A stretch of DNA of 64,000 nucleotides, from assembly GCA_937891465.1 (NCBI GenBank), contig CALAHF010000166.1:62001-126000 (forward strand). The letters run 5' to 3'. Positions 35,163 through 44,963 of this stretch are shown piece by piece. A model generated the notes under the pieces. It saw only the letters and a list, made by a program, of their open reading frames with translations. It searched no databases and was not told the origin of the DNA. The stretch is from an uncultured Verrucomicrobiales bacterium (GTDB lineage: Bacteria; Verrucomicrobiota; Verrucomicrobiia; Verrucomicrobiales; DEV007). Both the position numbers and the translations under genes were made by a program. The stretch's first letter is position 1, and the number at the start of each line of letters is the position of its first letter.

Positions 35163-36077
35163 ATGGCTGCAAAAAAAGGTCTCGGCAAAGGGCTTGGCTC
35201 TCTGCTATCCGTCCCGTCCGAAGTTTCCGTAAAATCCAACTCGAACGCTCCTGCTGCCGATCCCGCAACGGGTGAAGTCGTTTTGCGCGTCGCGTTGGAC
35301 ACCATTATTCCGTCGCCATATCAGCCGCGGAAGCATTTTAATGACGAGCATCTTCAGGAATTAGTGGATTCGATTCGCGAGCACGGCATCATCCAGCCAC
35401 TCGTTGTCCGCAAAGTAAAAGGCAAATACGAACTTATTGCCGGCGAACGTCGCTGGCGGGCCTGTCAAAAACTGGAACTCGACGAAGTTCCAATCATCAC
35501 TCGCAAGGCGACTGACAGGGACGTCCTCGAGATGGCGTTGATCGAGAACTTGCAACGGCAAGATCTCGGCCCTCTCGAAGAAGCGGAAGCCTACGCTCGC
35601 CTCGCCGAAGAGTTTGATCTCACTCAGGAAGAGATCGCCAAGCGGGTTGGAAAAAATCGCGCGACCGTCGCAAACACCATGCGGCTACTCGATTTGGACT
35701 CAAATGTTCAGTCACTCGTTTCCGCAAAAATTCTCACTGCAGGCCACGCTAAAGCCGTTCTTGGTATTAAATCGAAGGCTGAACAACGCATGGTTGCTGA
35801 CGTGATTGTGAAGAAAAAACTCAACGTCCGCGCGACTGAGAAGCTGGTTTCCGATCACATTAACGGAACAACGACGTCGAAAAACCCTGCCGCCGACGGA
35901 AAACTTCCACCACAGGTCGAAACCTACGTCCGTCAAATTCAGGACAATTTACGCGGTAGATTCTCCACCAACGTAAATATCACGCACGGTGATAAAAAGG
36001 GCAAAATCGAGATCGAATACTACGGCGACGATGACCTCAGCCGCGTGCTCGAGCTTCTCGGTGTATCCGCGGAATAA
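35163..36077 (+). CDS. parB: Chromosome partitioning protein ParB (ParB/RepB/Spo0J family)
   Basis: 304 residues. The N-terminus has the ParA-interacting KKGLGKGLGSLL. The nuclease-like CTP-binding domain contains IIPSPYQPRKHF and GERRWRA. The central HTH (LTQEEIAKRVGKNRATVANTMRLLDL) binds parS, and the C-terminus is the dimerisation domain. It loads onto parS and recruits SMC for chromosome segregation. The usual partner parA is not adjacent; no parS-like palindrome was identified here. Confidence 0.93.
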   Translation: MAAKKGLGKGLGSLLSVPSEVSVKSNSNAPAADPATGEVVLRVALDTIIPSPYQPRKHFNDEHLQELVDSIREHGIIQPLVVRKVKGKYELIAGERRWRACQKLELDEVPIITRKATDRDVLEMALIENLQRQDLGPLEEAEAYARLAEEFDLTQEEIAKRVGKNRATVANTMRLLDLDSNVQSLVSAKILTAGHAKAVLGIKSKAEQRMVADVIVKKKLNVRATEKLVSDHINGTTTSKNPAADGKLPPQVETYVRQIQDNLRGRFSTNVNITHGDKKGKIEIEYYGDDDLSRVLELLGVSAE

Positions 36078-36089
36078 CCTGAATCTTTC

Positions 36090-37133
36090 GTGAAAAAGCC
36101 GGTCCTTCTTATAATTCTCGCGGCATTGGTTAGCGTAGGAGCGGCGTTTTTAATCATGAAAAGGGACCGCGGCCCCGAACTCGTATTCGACAAAGCGACA
36201 GCAGTCTTTGACCGGTTTTCCGGTCAAAATGCCTACGATCACGTTGCCAAACTTGTCGAAATAGGGCCGCGTATTCCCGGAACTGAAGGACACCAAAAGG
36301 CGCAGGCCTACCTGGTTTCGCAAGTCGAACAGCTTGGGTGGGGCGTAAAAACCGCGAACTTCGAAACAAAAACTCCCGACGGGAAGGTCGAGTTTTTCAA
36401 TATTCGCGCCCGGTTTTCGAGCGACAAAAAACCAACGACCTGGGATCGACCGGTTTCCGGAATTATCTGCTCTCACTACGACACCAAGAAATTCAATTTC
36501 GAGTTTGTCGGTGCCAACGATGGCGGATCCAGCACCGGGGCCCTTCTCGAAATCGCCCGCGTTCTCGCCACGAAGCCCGAACTCGCGTCGAAAATCGAAC
36601 TGGTTTGGTTTGATGGCGAAGAAGCATTTGGCTCAAGCATCACCGATTCCGACGGCCTTTACGGAAGCCGCATTTATGCCGCCGAAATGGCGCTCGTCGC
36701 GAAAGAATCCAAAAGTAGCCTTCCTAAATGGGGAATTCTTCTCGACATGATTGGTGATAGTGATCTGAAAGTTCGCGTCGGCGTGAACGTGACAGCCCCG
36801 AGTCTGCCAGAGCGAAAGGAAGCCGCCAATGCAGGAATGAGCGTTGATCATCATGCCATCACAGATCGACGACGCGCCATGGCTGACGATCTTATTTCAG
36901 CCGCCGAAGATACCGGCAACCGGCGAAAATTTGGCGTAAGCCCAAGCTATATTATCGACGATCACGTTCCGTTAAACACGGTCGCCGGAATCCCCACAAT
37001 CGACATCATCGATTTTGATTTCGACTACTGGCATACCCCCGGCGACACGCTCGACAAGATCAGTGCCGAGAGCCTCGAAATCACAGGGAAGACGACGCTG
37101 CTCCTCGTCGAAAAATACCTTCTCGGTCAGTAG
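36090..37133 (+). CDS. M28-family peptidase, glutaminyl-cyclase-like
   Basis: 347 residues from a GTG start, with an N-terminal membrane anchor (PVLLIILAALVSVGAAFLI). Zinc-site motifs of the M28/QC fold are present: ICSHYDTK, GANDGGSSTGALLE, WFDGEEAFG, LLDMIGDSD and FDYWHTPGDT; DDHVPLNTVAGIPTIDII also fits the glutaminyl cyclase pattern. It may form pyroglutamate at protein N-termini or act as an aminopeptidase, in the periplasm. It follows parB by 12 bp but is probably not functionally related. Confidence 0.85.
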   Translation: MKKPVLLIILAALVSVGAAFLIMKRDRGPELVFDKATAVFDRFSGQNAYDHVAKLVEIGPRIPGTEGHQKAQAYLVSQVEQLGWGVKTANFETKTPDGKVEFFNIRARFSSDKKPTTWDRPVSGIICSHYDTKKFNFEFVGANDGGSSTGALLEIARVLATKPELASKIELVWFDGEEAFGSSITDSDGLYGSRIYAAEMALVAKESKSSLPKWGILLDMIGDSDLKVRVGVNVTAPSLPERKEAANAGMSVDHHAITDRRRAMADDLISAAEDTGNRRKFGVSPSYIIDDHVPLNTVAGIPTIDIIDFDFDYWHTPGDTLDKISAESLEITGKTTLLLVEKYLLGQ

Positions 37134-37143
37134 CCCCACTTTT

Positions 37144-37186
37144 CGATCCAACAGAGTCTGTTCGACGAACGCACCCTATTGATTCG
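37144..37186. repeat. 43-bp dyad repeat, copy 7
   Basis: Near-perfect inverted pair with the central palindrome GTTCGACGAAC. It lies between the convergent M28 peptidase and DUF1501 genes and could fold as a bidirectional hairpin. Confidence 0.9.
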
Positions 37187-37199
37187 TTCGATCGCTAGC

Positions 37200-38483
37200 T
37201 CAACCAAACAGCGCTGCAATCGGTTTGCCACCATCGGTGATCGGAACGGGACGTGATCCGGCGGTCAATTCGTGAGAGGGATCGATTCCCATCGCCGCGT
37301 GAATCGTTGCATGATAATCCGCCAGCGGAACCGGTTTTTCCACGATCTTTTTACTCAATTCATCGGTAACGCCATAGGACCCTTGATGCTTCAAGCCGCC
37401 GCCTGCGAGAACCAAACTGAAGCAACTGCCCTGATGCCCACGTCCGCCACGACCATCATATCCTGCTGGACGTCCGAATTCGGTGCCGATGGCGATGAGG
37501 GTTTTATCGAGGATTTTCTTCTGATCAAGATCGCGGATTAAGGCTGACATCGCGACATCCAATTCCTTGATGAGCAGGTGCAAATTTTGCTGGCCTTCAT
37601 TATGAGCATCCCAGCCCGTTCCGTTCATGAAATTAAGGTTGTGGCTCACTTCAATAAAGCGAACTCCGCTTTCCACCAACCGGCGCGCCAATAAACAACG
37701 CTGCCCAAACTCGCCACCGTATTCATTTCTCAACGAATCGGATTCATCGGTGAGATCAAAGTGCCGCATAAAATCAGGGCCAGCCAATCGAAGCGCTTCA
37801 GCCTGAGCATCCCGATACAAAGAAATCGGCGATCCCGCAGGAGCACGCTGCATCAATGGATCGAGAAGCAGCTTCCGGCGAGCGGCCCGTTCATCGGTGA
37901 CATCTGCCGGGCGAGTAAAACCTGCTGGCCCCGTTTTGGTATCGGTTAGGTAAACAAAATTTCCGGCCGCGCCGAGAAATCCCGGTCCGCGACTTACGTT
38001 CGGATAGCCCATCAGCATGTAGGCGGGGACTTTTGGATTCACCGCGCCTAGCTGGGAAGCCACAATTGAACCAATCGACGGATAGGTGATACTCCCCGTC
38101 GTTTTGCGACCGGTGTGAACGAGATTGGTCGCAAACGCATGTTCATCAATCGCATCGTGATTCACCGTCCTCACTGCAGTCAGCTGTTCAGCCAGCGCTC
38201 CCAGTTTGGGCAAGTGTTCGCAAAACTGAACGCCGGGAACCGCCGTATCGATGCTTTCATATTCAGAACCCGATTTTTTCGGACTAGCTTTGGAGTCGCC
38301 CTTTCGCTTTGGATCAAACGTATCGATCTGAGCCATGCCACCACCGAGCCAGATGAAAATGCAGTGCTCTGCTTTTCCCATCGGAATGAAAGCCGAATTC
38401 GCGGAAGTAATGAGCGGAGATGCTGACGCCCCCATTCCAAGGAGCGCTGAGTTTTTCAGGAAATTTCTTCGAGAGTTTTTCAT
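37200..38483 (-). CDS. DUF1501 family secreted protein
   Basis: 427 residues. The N-terminus NSRRNFLKNSALLGMGASASP is a twin-arginine signal. DUF1501 hallmarks: HCIFIWLGGGMAQIDTFDPK, MGYPNVSRGPGFLGAAGNFVY, the RRLVESGVRFIEVSHN segment and ATIHAAMGIDPSHEL. The fold is related to alkaline phosphatase/sulfatase. In PVC bacteria it is nearly always paired with a DUF1549/DUF1553 protein, as here, where the partner lies 30 bp upstream on the same strand. The reaction is not known. Confidence 0.9.
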   Translation of the reverse strand: MKNSRRNFLKNSALLGMGASASPLITSANSAFIPMGKAEHCIFIWLGGGMAQIDTFDPKRKGDSKASPKKSGSEYESIDTAVPGVQFCEHLPKLGALAEQLTAVRTVNHDAIDEHAFATNLVHTGRKTTGSITYPSIGSIVASQLGAVNPKVPAYMLMGYPNVSRGPGFLGAAGNFVYLTDTKTGPAGFTRPADVTDERAARRKLLLDPLMQRAPAGSPISLYRDAQAEALRLAGPDFMRHFDLTDESDSLRNEYGGEFGQRCLLARRLVESGVRFIEVSHNLNFMNGTGWDAHNEGQQNLHLLIKELDVAMSALIRDLDQKKILDKTLIAIGTEFGRPAGYDGRGGRGHQGSCFSLVLAGGGLKHQGSYGVTDELSKKIVEKPVPLADYHATIHAAMGIDPSHELTAGSRPVPITDGGKPIAALFG

Positions 38484-38513
38484 GAGAGAGAAGTTCAGAG
38501 TTCGATTGTTTTT

Positions 38514-41500
38514 TTAAGGCGTATAAATCCATTCTGGAGAATTCAGCACCGCCCAGACGACGTCCTCCATTCGCATTCGCCAGTCATTGGCCAAAGCATT
38601 GGTCGGAGGAGCACCGGCCCGTGCCTGCTCTTCCTTTTCAACAGCCAGCGCATTCGCTTTGCCGTCCAGGTGATTTGACCAGCTCACATATTTTACCGGA
38701 ACGCGTTTTCCTACCTTCGTATGTTTTCGTTCGGCCTCAGGAATCACGCGCTTCTCGTAACCTTCCGTCAAAAATTGAATGTAACGATCACGCTCCTCCT
38801 TAGAGGGATGACGCGTGAGCAATCGCAAATAAAGGCGCTCTACGAGTTTCTCAACAGGCTGTTCTTCCAATGCCATCTGGGTGACTCCATGATCATCGCT
38901 CAGACGTGAAAGCCAAACGCCCACCGTTCCATTGGCCAGAATCGCGGGCTGTAACACGTTCGCATCGAGATCACGAAAGCTTTTCGGATCCTGACGCGCC
39001 CCGCGCCAACCAAAGGTTCTCATGATGCTCGTCACCGCCGTAATTCGGGGGAGCGAAAGACTTGGGCGGTCGCGTTCATTCGAGGTCGAAGCCAGCATCC
39101 AGGCACGTGTAGGTTTCCCCAGCGTTATCGAACTCTTCATAACGCGGACGCTATCGATATCGAGACTGACTTCTTCAACATCAAACGGCTTGCCGGTTGC
39201 ACTAAAAAGTGAATCAACCACTTGCTCGGCCTGCAAGCGTCGCGATGCGGGAGCGATGAAAAGCGGGCTCGTTTTTTGCAACGTGGGATCGGTAGCCCGC
39301 TGGTAGGCGTGTGAATTAAAAATCAGCCTCGCAACTGCTTTGGTGTCGTAATTTGAGGCAACCAGTTCACGCCCCAACCAACGCAACAAATCCGGGTGGG
39401 AAGCATTTCCCTTTTCCCAATCATGAACCGTGGCCACGATTCCACGCCCCATGATCCGCTGCCAAATTCGATTCGCCATGACCTGCGCAAATCGCTCGTT
39501 AGCCGGTGCGGTTATAAATGTCGCCAGTTGATCGCGCTTGCTCTTGGGATTTTCGACGAGCGGCATCACGTCTTTTTCACTAACGAACCCCTCAAATGGC
39601 CAACCCGGTTCGACACTGGTGCCCGGTTTTAAAGTTACTTTAATCAACGGTTTTCGAGTGCGCTCATGGAGTTTATCCATCGGCACGCTGCTGGTCAGTG
39701 GAAGCTTTAACGGTTTCTCACCGAGCATGGCAGCAAGTTGAAACAGATCTTTCTGCATCCACTCATGGCCCGGGGCATCGTGACAGCGCGCGCATTTGAA
39801 CTGCACGCCGAGAAATGCAGAACTTACGATGATCCCTTTTGCCGCCATCGGAACGTCGTTGTTTGAAGCCGTTCCAAATCCACGGGGTCCGCCAAATCGC
39901 TCACTTCCTTCCATCCGAATCAGTTCGGTGACAAACAAATCGAGCGGCTTATTGTCTAAAAGAGACTCGTGAATCCACCACCGAAAAGGTCCCGTGTTGT
40001 TCAGCGTTGGATTGATGATATTCGGATTCTCAGCCAGAACATCCTGCCAGTATCCCGTCCAGTTGTCGGCCCACCGATCGTCGGCGAGGAAACGATCAAT
40101 CGCAGCAGCCTTCCGCTTTTCCATTGGTTCCGCGAGGAGCCGTGTGATTTCAACTTCAGACGGCGGCACACCAATCGTATCAAGAGCGAGTCGGCGAAGA
40201 AAAACAAGATCGTCCGCGAGTGGGGTTGGCTTAAAGTTTGGAACATTAAACTGTGGCCAATTGGCCCCTTCTTTGACCCATTGTTCGAGCAATGTGATTT
40301 CCTCCTTCGAAAGCGGATCGCCCTTTGGCGGCATGATGTCATCACCTGCGTCATGGCGAATTCTCCAGATCAACGAACTCTCATCGAGGTTACCAGCAAC
40401 AAGGGCAGGGCCGTCTGATTTACCACCTTTCATCGCAGCCTCTTTTGTATCGAGCCTGAGATCACCTTTAATTTCACTGCCCTTGTGACAGTCGTAACAC
40501 TTCGATTCGAGCAATGGTTGAATCTGCTTGAAGTAATTGATGCCGCCGGTTTTGACTGGTTTCGATTCGGCTGACACCTTCACAATTTGCGTCCCAATAA
40601 AATGGTCAATCGCATTCTGCCCAAGCATGCCCTTCGGCAAATCAGGAATCACGACCGGCTCTGAGTCCGCCAGCCACTTCTTTGCAGCATCCCTACGCTT
40701 CGTCCAATATTCCGAATTCTCAGCGCGTCTTGCAGCACGACGTTGTGAATTTTTTGCGGCTAACCAGGATTTCTGTTCCGACTCATACTTAGCCCAGCCT
40801 TCATCGGTGTAGGCAATTTCCTGCTGCCCTGGATTCAGAAGTTTCCAGGTTTCCGTGCCCTCAAGTGAAATAGCCGCAACCGTTTCGCCAAACTCAGGGC
40901 GACGGCGATTGCTTCCCGCAACGCCGCCGACAATCGTTTCCAGAATCACAAAATGTTCACCGCCCTTGGATTCGAACTCTATCCATTTCTCACGGTTTCC
41001 CGGAGGCACAAAACGAAAATCACGCCCAAGATCGAGGTAATCGTCTTGAGAGGTCAGGTAACCGTGTCCTCCCGTATCTCCTTTTGGAAAAGGAGTTTCA
41101 AGAATCAGCTTTTCATCAATCTTCAAACGCGCAGCTCCTCGCCCTCGGAGCAAGAGTCGGTGTTTTCCTTTCGGAATTTTCACCATCGCAGCGGCGCGAA
41201 CATGAGAGGGATTCACTCGATCGGCCCTGACACCTGTTGAAATATACTTCTGCGGCCATTCAGAAATTCCGAACGCTGGAATCGAATAACTCTCTGTTAC
41301 CTCGGGCCAGTCCGGCCACTTATTCTCCGCAGCCAGGCCTTTCTCACTGATCTGAACCAGCACCTCACCGTCCTTCAACATTTCCTTCGTGATTTGCGGA
41401 GGCGGCGGCACAAAAACAAACCGGCTTTTTAATACTTCATCCGAGAGTTCCTCACGATAAATTCGGACATCGTCGAGCCACCCATTAAACGTTTGGCCCG

Positions 41501-42191
41501 CGCCTCTGATGTAACCGGTTCCGATGGTCAAATCTGAATCGGCTTTGACCACAGGAGCCCGATCCGTTTTACCGCCAAGATCCCACGTTCCCTTGGTCAA
41601 TCGACCATCGATGTAGGCTCGCAAGCTATCGCCTTTCCCGAAAGTATAGACCAAAGCCACATGATGCCATCCTTCGGCCTGAAACGTGGCCATGCTCCAC
41701 CAACGATGAAATTCACTCGCGCCACTGTCCGCACTTCCCTCGCTTGAAAACAGAAATCCCAGCTGAATCCCCGATTCACCTCCCTTGAGACGCATCGCAT
41801 AGTTCTGAGTGCTTTCGTTTCCTTTTCTCCCACGTCCGACAAGATATGGCATTTGTCCGCTATCCAATTTATTCACCCGAATCCAGGTTTCCATCGTGAT
41901 TGACTCACCGGCCCGAATTTTGATTTGTTGATTGTGCGAAGGCTTGATTTCAATCGCATCTTTGGCGGTCGTGAATTTTCGGGCAACGTTATCCGATCGC
42001 ATTCCCGGATACTCTGGTGCCCGCGGTCCCACTTCTTTTTCATCTCCGAAATCGAAAGCCACGATTGGAGCTGGATCAGCCGCAAACAAAGAACCGGCGC
42101 TTAAAATCAACAATGCGGCGCACGAACCAGCTCTATTGAATTGGCGAACAGGCCCTATTGATTCGAAAAATTGGCGCGGTCGAAGTTTCAT
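38514..42191 (-). CDS. PVC-type cytochrome: LamG + PSCyt1 + DUF1549 + DUF1553
   Basis: 1225 residues, exported. A LamG/concanavalin-like domain (~70-270; ESITMETWIRVNK, YIDGRLTKGTWDLGG) is followed by a c-type haem domain with CYDCH (PLLESKCYDCHKGSEIKGDLRLDT) and MPPKGDPLS, then DUF1549 with a second CxxCH (FKCARCHDAPGHEW) and DUF1553 to the C-terminus (RIWQRIMGRGIV, LSLPRITAVTSIMRTFGWRGARQDPKSFRD). It probably works with the DUF1501 protein in a periplasmic redox or degradation step (inference). Residues 9-23 (FESIGPVRQFNRAGS) are encoded by a dyad repeat and lengthen the basic part of the signal peptide. Confidence 0.88.
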   Translation of the reverse strand: MKLRPRQFFESIGPVRQFNRAGSCAALLILSAGSLFAADPAPIVAFDFGDEKEVGPRAPEYPGMRSDNVARKFTTAKDAIEIKPSHNQQIKIRAGESITMETWIRVNKLDSGQMPYLVGRGRKGNESTQNYAMRLKGGESGIQLGFLFSSEGSADSGASEFHRWWSMATFQAEGWHHVALVYTFGKGDSLRAYIDGRLTKGTWDLGGKTDRAPVVKADSDLTIGTGYIRGAGQTFNGWLDDVRIYREELSDEVLKSRFVFVPPPPQITKEMLKDGEVLVQISEKGLAAENKWPDWPEVTESYSIPAFGISEWPQKYISTGVRADRVNPSHVRAAAMVKIPKGKHRLLLRGRGAARLKIDEKLILETPFPKGDTGGHGYLTSQDDYLDLGRDFRFVPPGNREKWIEFESKGGEHFVILETIVGGVAGSNRRRPEFGETVAAISLEGTETWKLLNPGQQEIAYTDEGWAKYESEQKSWLAAKNSQRRAARRAENSEYWTKRRDAAKKWLADSEPVVIPDLPKGMLGQNAIDHFIGTQIVKVSAESKPVKTGGINYFKQIQPLLESKCYDCHKGSEIKGDLRLDTKEAAMKGGKSDGPALVAGNLDESSLIWRIRHDAGDDIMPPKGDPLSKEEITLLEQWVKEGANWPQFNVPNFKPTPLADDLVFLRRLALDTIGVPPSEVEITRLLAEPMEKRKAAAIDRFLADDRWADNWTGYWQDVLAENPNIINPTLNNTGPFRWWIHESLLDNKPLDLFVTELIRMEGSERFGGPRGFGTASNNDVPMAAKGIIVSSAFLGVQFKCARCHDAPGHEWMQKDLFQLAAMLGEKPLKLPLTSSVPMDKLHERTRKPLIKVTLKPGTSVEPGWPFEGFVSEKDVMPLVENPKSKRDQLATFITAPANERFAQVMANRIWQRIMGRGIVATVHDWEKGNASHPDLLRWLGRELVASNYDTKAVARLIFNSHAYQRATDPTLQKTSPLFIAPASRRLQAEQVVDSLFSATGKPFDVEEVSLDIDSVRVMKSSITLGKPTRAWMLASTSNERDRPSLSLPRITAVTSIMRTFGWRGARQDPKSFRDLDANVLQPAILANGTVGVWLSRLSDDHGVTQMALEEQPVEKLVERLYLRLLTRHPSKEERDRYIQFLTEGYEKRVIPEAERKHTKVGKRVPVKYVSWSNHLDGKANALAVEKEEQARAGAPPTNALANDWRMRMEDVVWAVLNSPEWIYTP
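42123..42165. repeat. 43-bp dyad repeat, copy 8 (inside a CDS)
   Basis: Both modules read ACCCT/CTCTATTG-like in the same orientation on the plus strand. It is translated as residues 9-23 of the DUF1549/DUF1553 protein. Confidence 0.85.
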
Positions 42192-42266
42192 TCCCTCCAG
42201 TATGCGGAACCTGACCGTTTTTGCACGTTTTTCGCCGTACCACTTTCGGGGTGGCGCAATGAAGAC

Positions 42267-42896
42267 TCACACTTTTACGATGCCGCGCCGAATAGCTTCC
42301 GCCGTGGCTTGCGCTCGGTCATTGACCCCAAATTTTTTGAATATATTACTGATGTGACGTTTAACGGTATCCTCGGCATTCCCCAGCACATCTGCGATTT
42401 CCTTGTTTGCTTTGCCTTGTGCAATCAAAACCAAAACCTCGCGTTCACGAACGGTGATAGTCGGGCCTGACTGCAAACCTTTAAGCCGCTTTGCGATATT
42501 TTCAGGAAGAACGGTTTCGCCAATTGCGGTCGCGCGAATGGCACTGAGCAATTCTTCGCGACTGGCAGATTTCTGTAAATATCCGAGCGCTCCTACCTCA
42601 AGCGCTGTCTGAATTTCATCGTCGCGAACGAAGGTCGAAAAAATCAACACACGAGCACCGCGGTCTTGTAATAGAATTTTCTCGGTCGCCTCGATTCCGT
42701 TGATTCCAGGAAGCTGAAGGTCCATGAGAACGACGTCCGGCCGTTTTTCTAAAAAGAGAAAAACGGCTTCTTCACCAGATGCAGCTTCTGCAATGACTTC
42801 AATGTCCTCCTCCAATTCGAGAGACGCGGCCAGCCCACTTCGAACCACGAAGTGATCATCAACAAGCATCAGGGAGATTTTGTTTTCCAATTTCAC
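42267..42896 (-). CDS. NarL/LuxR-type response regulator
   Basis: 209 residues. Receiver domain with the acidic pair in LVDDHFVVRSG, phospho-acceptor Asp59 (VVLMDLQLPG) and Lys109 (GYLQKSAS). GerE/LuxR HTH at about 145-205 (LTVREREVLVLIAQGKANKEIAD type: ITVREREVLVLIAQ, NAEDTVKRHISNIFKKFGV). It overlaps the end of the histidine kinase gene by 4 bp, so the two form one translationally coupled two-component system. The target genes are unknown. Confidence 0.92.
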   Translation of the reverse strand: MKLENKISLMLVDDHFVVRSGLAASLELEEDIEVIAEAASGEEAVFLFLEKRPDVVLMDLQLPGINGIEATEKILLQDRGARVLIFSTFVRDDEIQTALEVGALGYLQKSASREELLSAIRATAIGETVLPENIAKRLKGLQSGPTITVREREVLVLIAQGKANKEIADVLGNAEDTVKRHISNIFKKFGVNDRAQATAEAIRRGIVKV

Positions 42897-44905
42897 GTTT
42901 TGGGAAGCAACACAGTCAAAGTGGTTCCTTCATCGCAATGCCACGCCACATCAAGGTTGAGTTTTCTGGCACGCTCCCGAATCCCCATGCACCCAAAGTG
43001 CCCCGCCGTTCCGTGTGTCTCAGCCTCTGGATCGAAACCCCGACCATCATCAACAACCGTTATTTTCAGGCCGGCTTTATTTCGAGCCACTTTGATTGCG
43101 ATTCGCCCGGCCGCAGCGTGTTTGAGCGCATTTGTAATCGCCTCACGAATTATCATTTTTAAATGATGAACCGTTCGAGCAGGCATTGGTTCTAGATCTT
43201 CGAATTCGAGAATGATCTCAGGCCCTACATCTTTCGGCAAGTCACCAACCAATTCCTGAAGTGCGGTTGCCAAATTTGCAGTGCCATCGCGGGAATGTCG
43301 CAAATCAGCAACCAGATTGCGGGTTTCAGTTTGGATGCGCCCCACCAGGTTTCGAGACGCGACGAGAAAACTATTCACTTTTTCATCTTTACCAGGCAAC
43401 GCAGTCACCGCATCCAATCTCAGAGAAAGGCCGGTCAAATCCTGCTCCAGCGTGTCATGAAACTCACGCGCGAGACGTTGGCGCTCCTCAAGCGCCGCCT
43501 CATTCTCGATTTTTTCGCGCAGAGTACCGGTCTGTCGATGGACCTGTTTTTTTAGAAGCACGATCCACAAAAGCCCCAGCAACACCATCACTCCTAGCCC
43601 CGCCAGGGCCAACCCCAACTTCTGAGGCGTCCACCAACTGGGAGTGCGAAGAATCTTTACATCATCCGCCGAGCGCATTCGGATTGAAACAATATCGGGC
43701 GTCGACAAATATTGCGACCCACGAGCCGATTCTATGACGCAAATTCCGGTGACGGTGACTTCAGCTCCCAGAGTGAGGCCTTCGATTAGATTTGGGAAAT
43801 TCGCATGAAGCGTTCTATTTCCGCTTCGCAAAACCAAAACGCCCCCATTTTCATTGCGATACGAATCGCTCAAAATTCCAGTGATAGAAATTAAGTTGCT
43901 GTCATAGGAGCCTTCCCGAAGGTCGAGAAATCCCACTGAAACCGGCGCCGGAGTTGATTCCGCTGGGCTTATTTCAATAACATTACAATCAGCCAATGAG
44001 GCACTAAAACGGTCCATTTCAGCGAATCCCACGACCTGAATCTGGCTTCCAACATTCAAGTTTTCATCTTCATTCAGTAAGCGGACGCGGACTGCTGTAT
44101 CCCCATCCCTAAGATAAATCAGTCCATCTGGAAATTTCGCGAGAACGACTCCACTAAGTTGAACTCGATGCTGAGCCACACCCTCGATATTAAACGTCAG
44201 CAATTTCTCCGGCGAAATTTTGGGGATTTTATTCAACTTTGGGGCCGGGGTCAGCATTTCAAAATCACTCCAATTTTGCGAGCGGAGATATGGCGCGACC
44301 AATTGACGCCGTTCATTAATCTGCCCCGCCGCCAACCCAGTCACTCGAACGCGACTATCAATCAGTTTAATCGCTTCGCTTGGTGGAGACTCCACGTGGA
44401 TCTCGATCGCACGCGACCCAAGCGACACATTTACAACTGCAGTCCCCTCGCCTGACGACTCAATAGTTCGGACAATGCCTTCAACAGCCACCCACTGGTA
44501 GTGAAACCGCCCCGATGCAAGATCGTCAAAACTCACCGAAATTGGCTCAGGAAGGCCTTTTTTACCGACAACTTCAAACGCGGTATTTTCAATTCCTGGA
44601 AGATACAAACCCGGTTGAGTCACACCGCGCACCCGAACGATCGATCCGGGAGTCGGTGGCGGCTTCCCTTCAGGGCGAAAAAATGCTCCTGCCGTTTCAT
44701 CCTGAAGAAAAACCGTGCTGGGTGGATCCGAGAATATCACTACGCCGGTGATATCAACAGCTTGGCCCGACTCTGCAGCGTCAAAACTGAGTGAACGGAC
44801 TTCAATCGCCGTTTTCAGCTGCCCGTATCCCGAAAGTGCGGTCGCAGCGAACCAAAACGCCCCAAAGAGACTCGGGAATTTCCTCAACGAAAGTAGCATT
44901 TCCAA
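42893..44905 (-). CDS. NarX-type sensor histidine kinase with OB-like sensor domains
   Basis: 670 residues. Signal peptide (1-28), then about 390 extracytoplasmic residues that look like four successive beta-rich OB-like units (DITGVVIFSDPPSTVFLQDE; WVAVEGIVRTIE; VQLSGVVLAKFPDGLIYLRDG; ISITGILSDSYRNENGGVLVL). Each unit ends in a strand of the form V-x-V-x-G. Transmembrane helix 430-451, HisKA_3 with phospho-acceptor His483 (REFHDTLEQDL), and HATPase_c with Asn592 (REAITNALKHA) and DDGRGFD (619-625). It phosphorylates the adjacent response regulator. The ligand is unknown. Confidence 0.9.
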   Translation of the reverse strand: MEMLLSLRKFPSLFGAFWFAATALSGYGQLKTAIEVRSLSFDAAESGQAVDITGVVIFSDPPSTVFLQDETAGAFFRPEGKPPPTPGSIVRVRGVTQPGLYLPGIENTAFEVVGKKGLPEPISVSFDDLASGRFHYQWVAVEGIVRTIESSGEGTAVVNVSLGSRAIEIHVESPPSEAIKLIDSRVRVTGLAAGQINERRQLVAPYLRSQNWSDFEMLTPAPKLNKIPKISPEKLLTFNIEGVAQHRVQLSGVVLAKFPDGLIYLRDGDTAVRVRLLNEDENLNVGSQIQVVGFAEMDRFSASLADCNVIEISPAESTPAPVSVGFLDLREGSYDSNLISITGILSDSYRNENGGVLVLRSGNRTLHANFPNLIEGLTLGAEVTVTGICVIESARGSQYLSTPDIVSIRMRSADDVKILRTPSWWTPQKLGLALAGLGVMVLLGLLWIVLLKKQVHRQTGTLREKIENEAALEERQRLAREFHDTLEQDLTGLSLRLDAVTALPGKDEKVNSFLVASRNLVGRIQTETRNLVADLRHSRDGTANLATALQELVGDLPKDVGPEIILEFEDLEPMPARTVHHLKMIIREAITNALKHAAAGRIAIKVARNKAGLKITVVDDGRGFDPEAETHGTAGHFGCMGIRERARKLNLDVAWHCDEGTTLTVLLPKT

Positions 44906-44963
44906 ACCATCGCGTCGCTTCTGCCGATTCGCAAGGATCGTAGAATACTCTAATCTACCCTAT

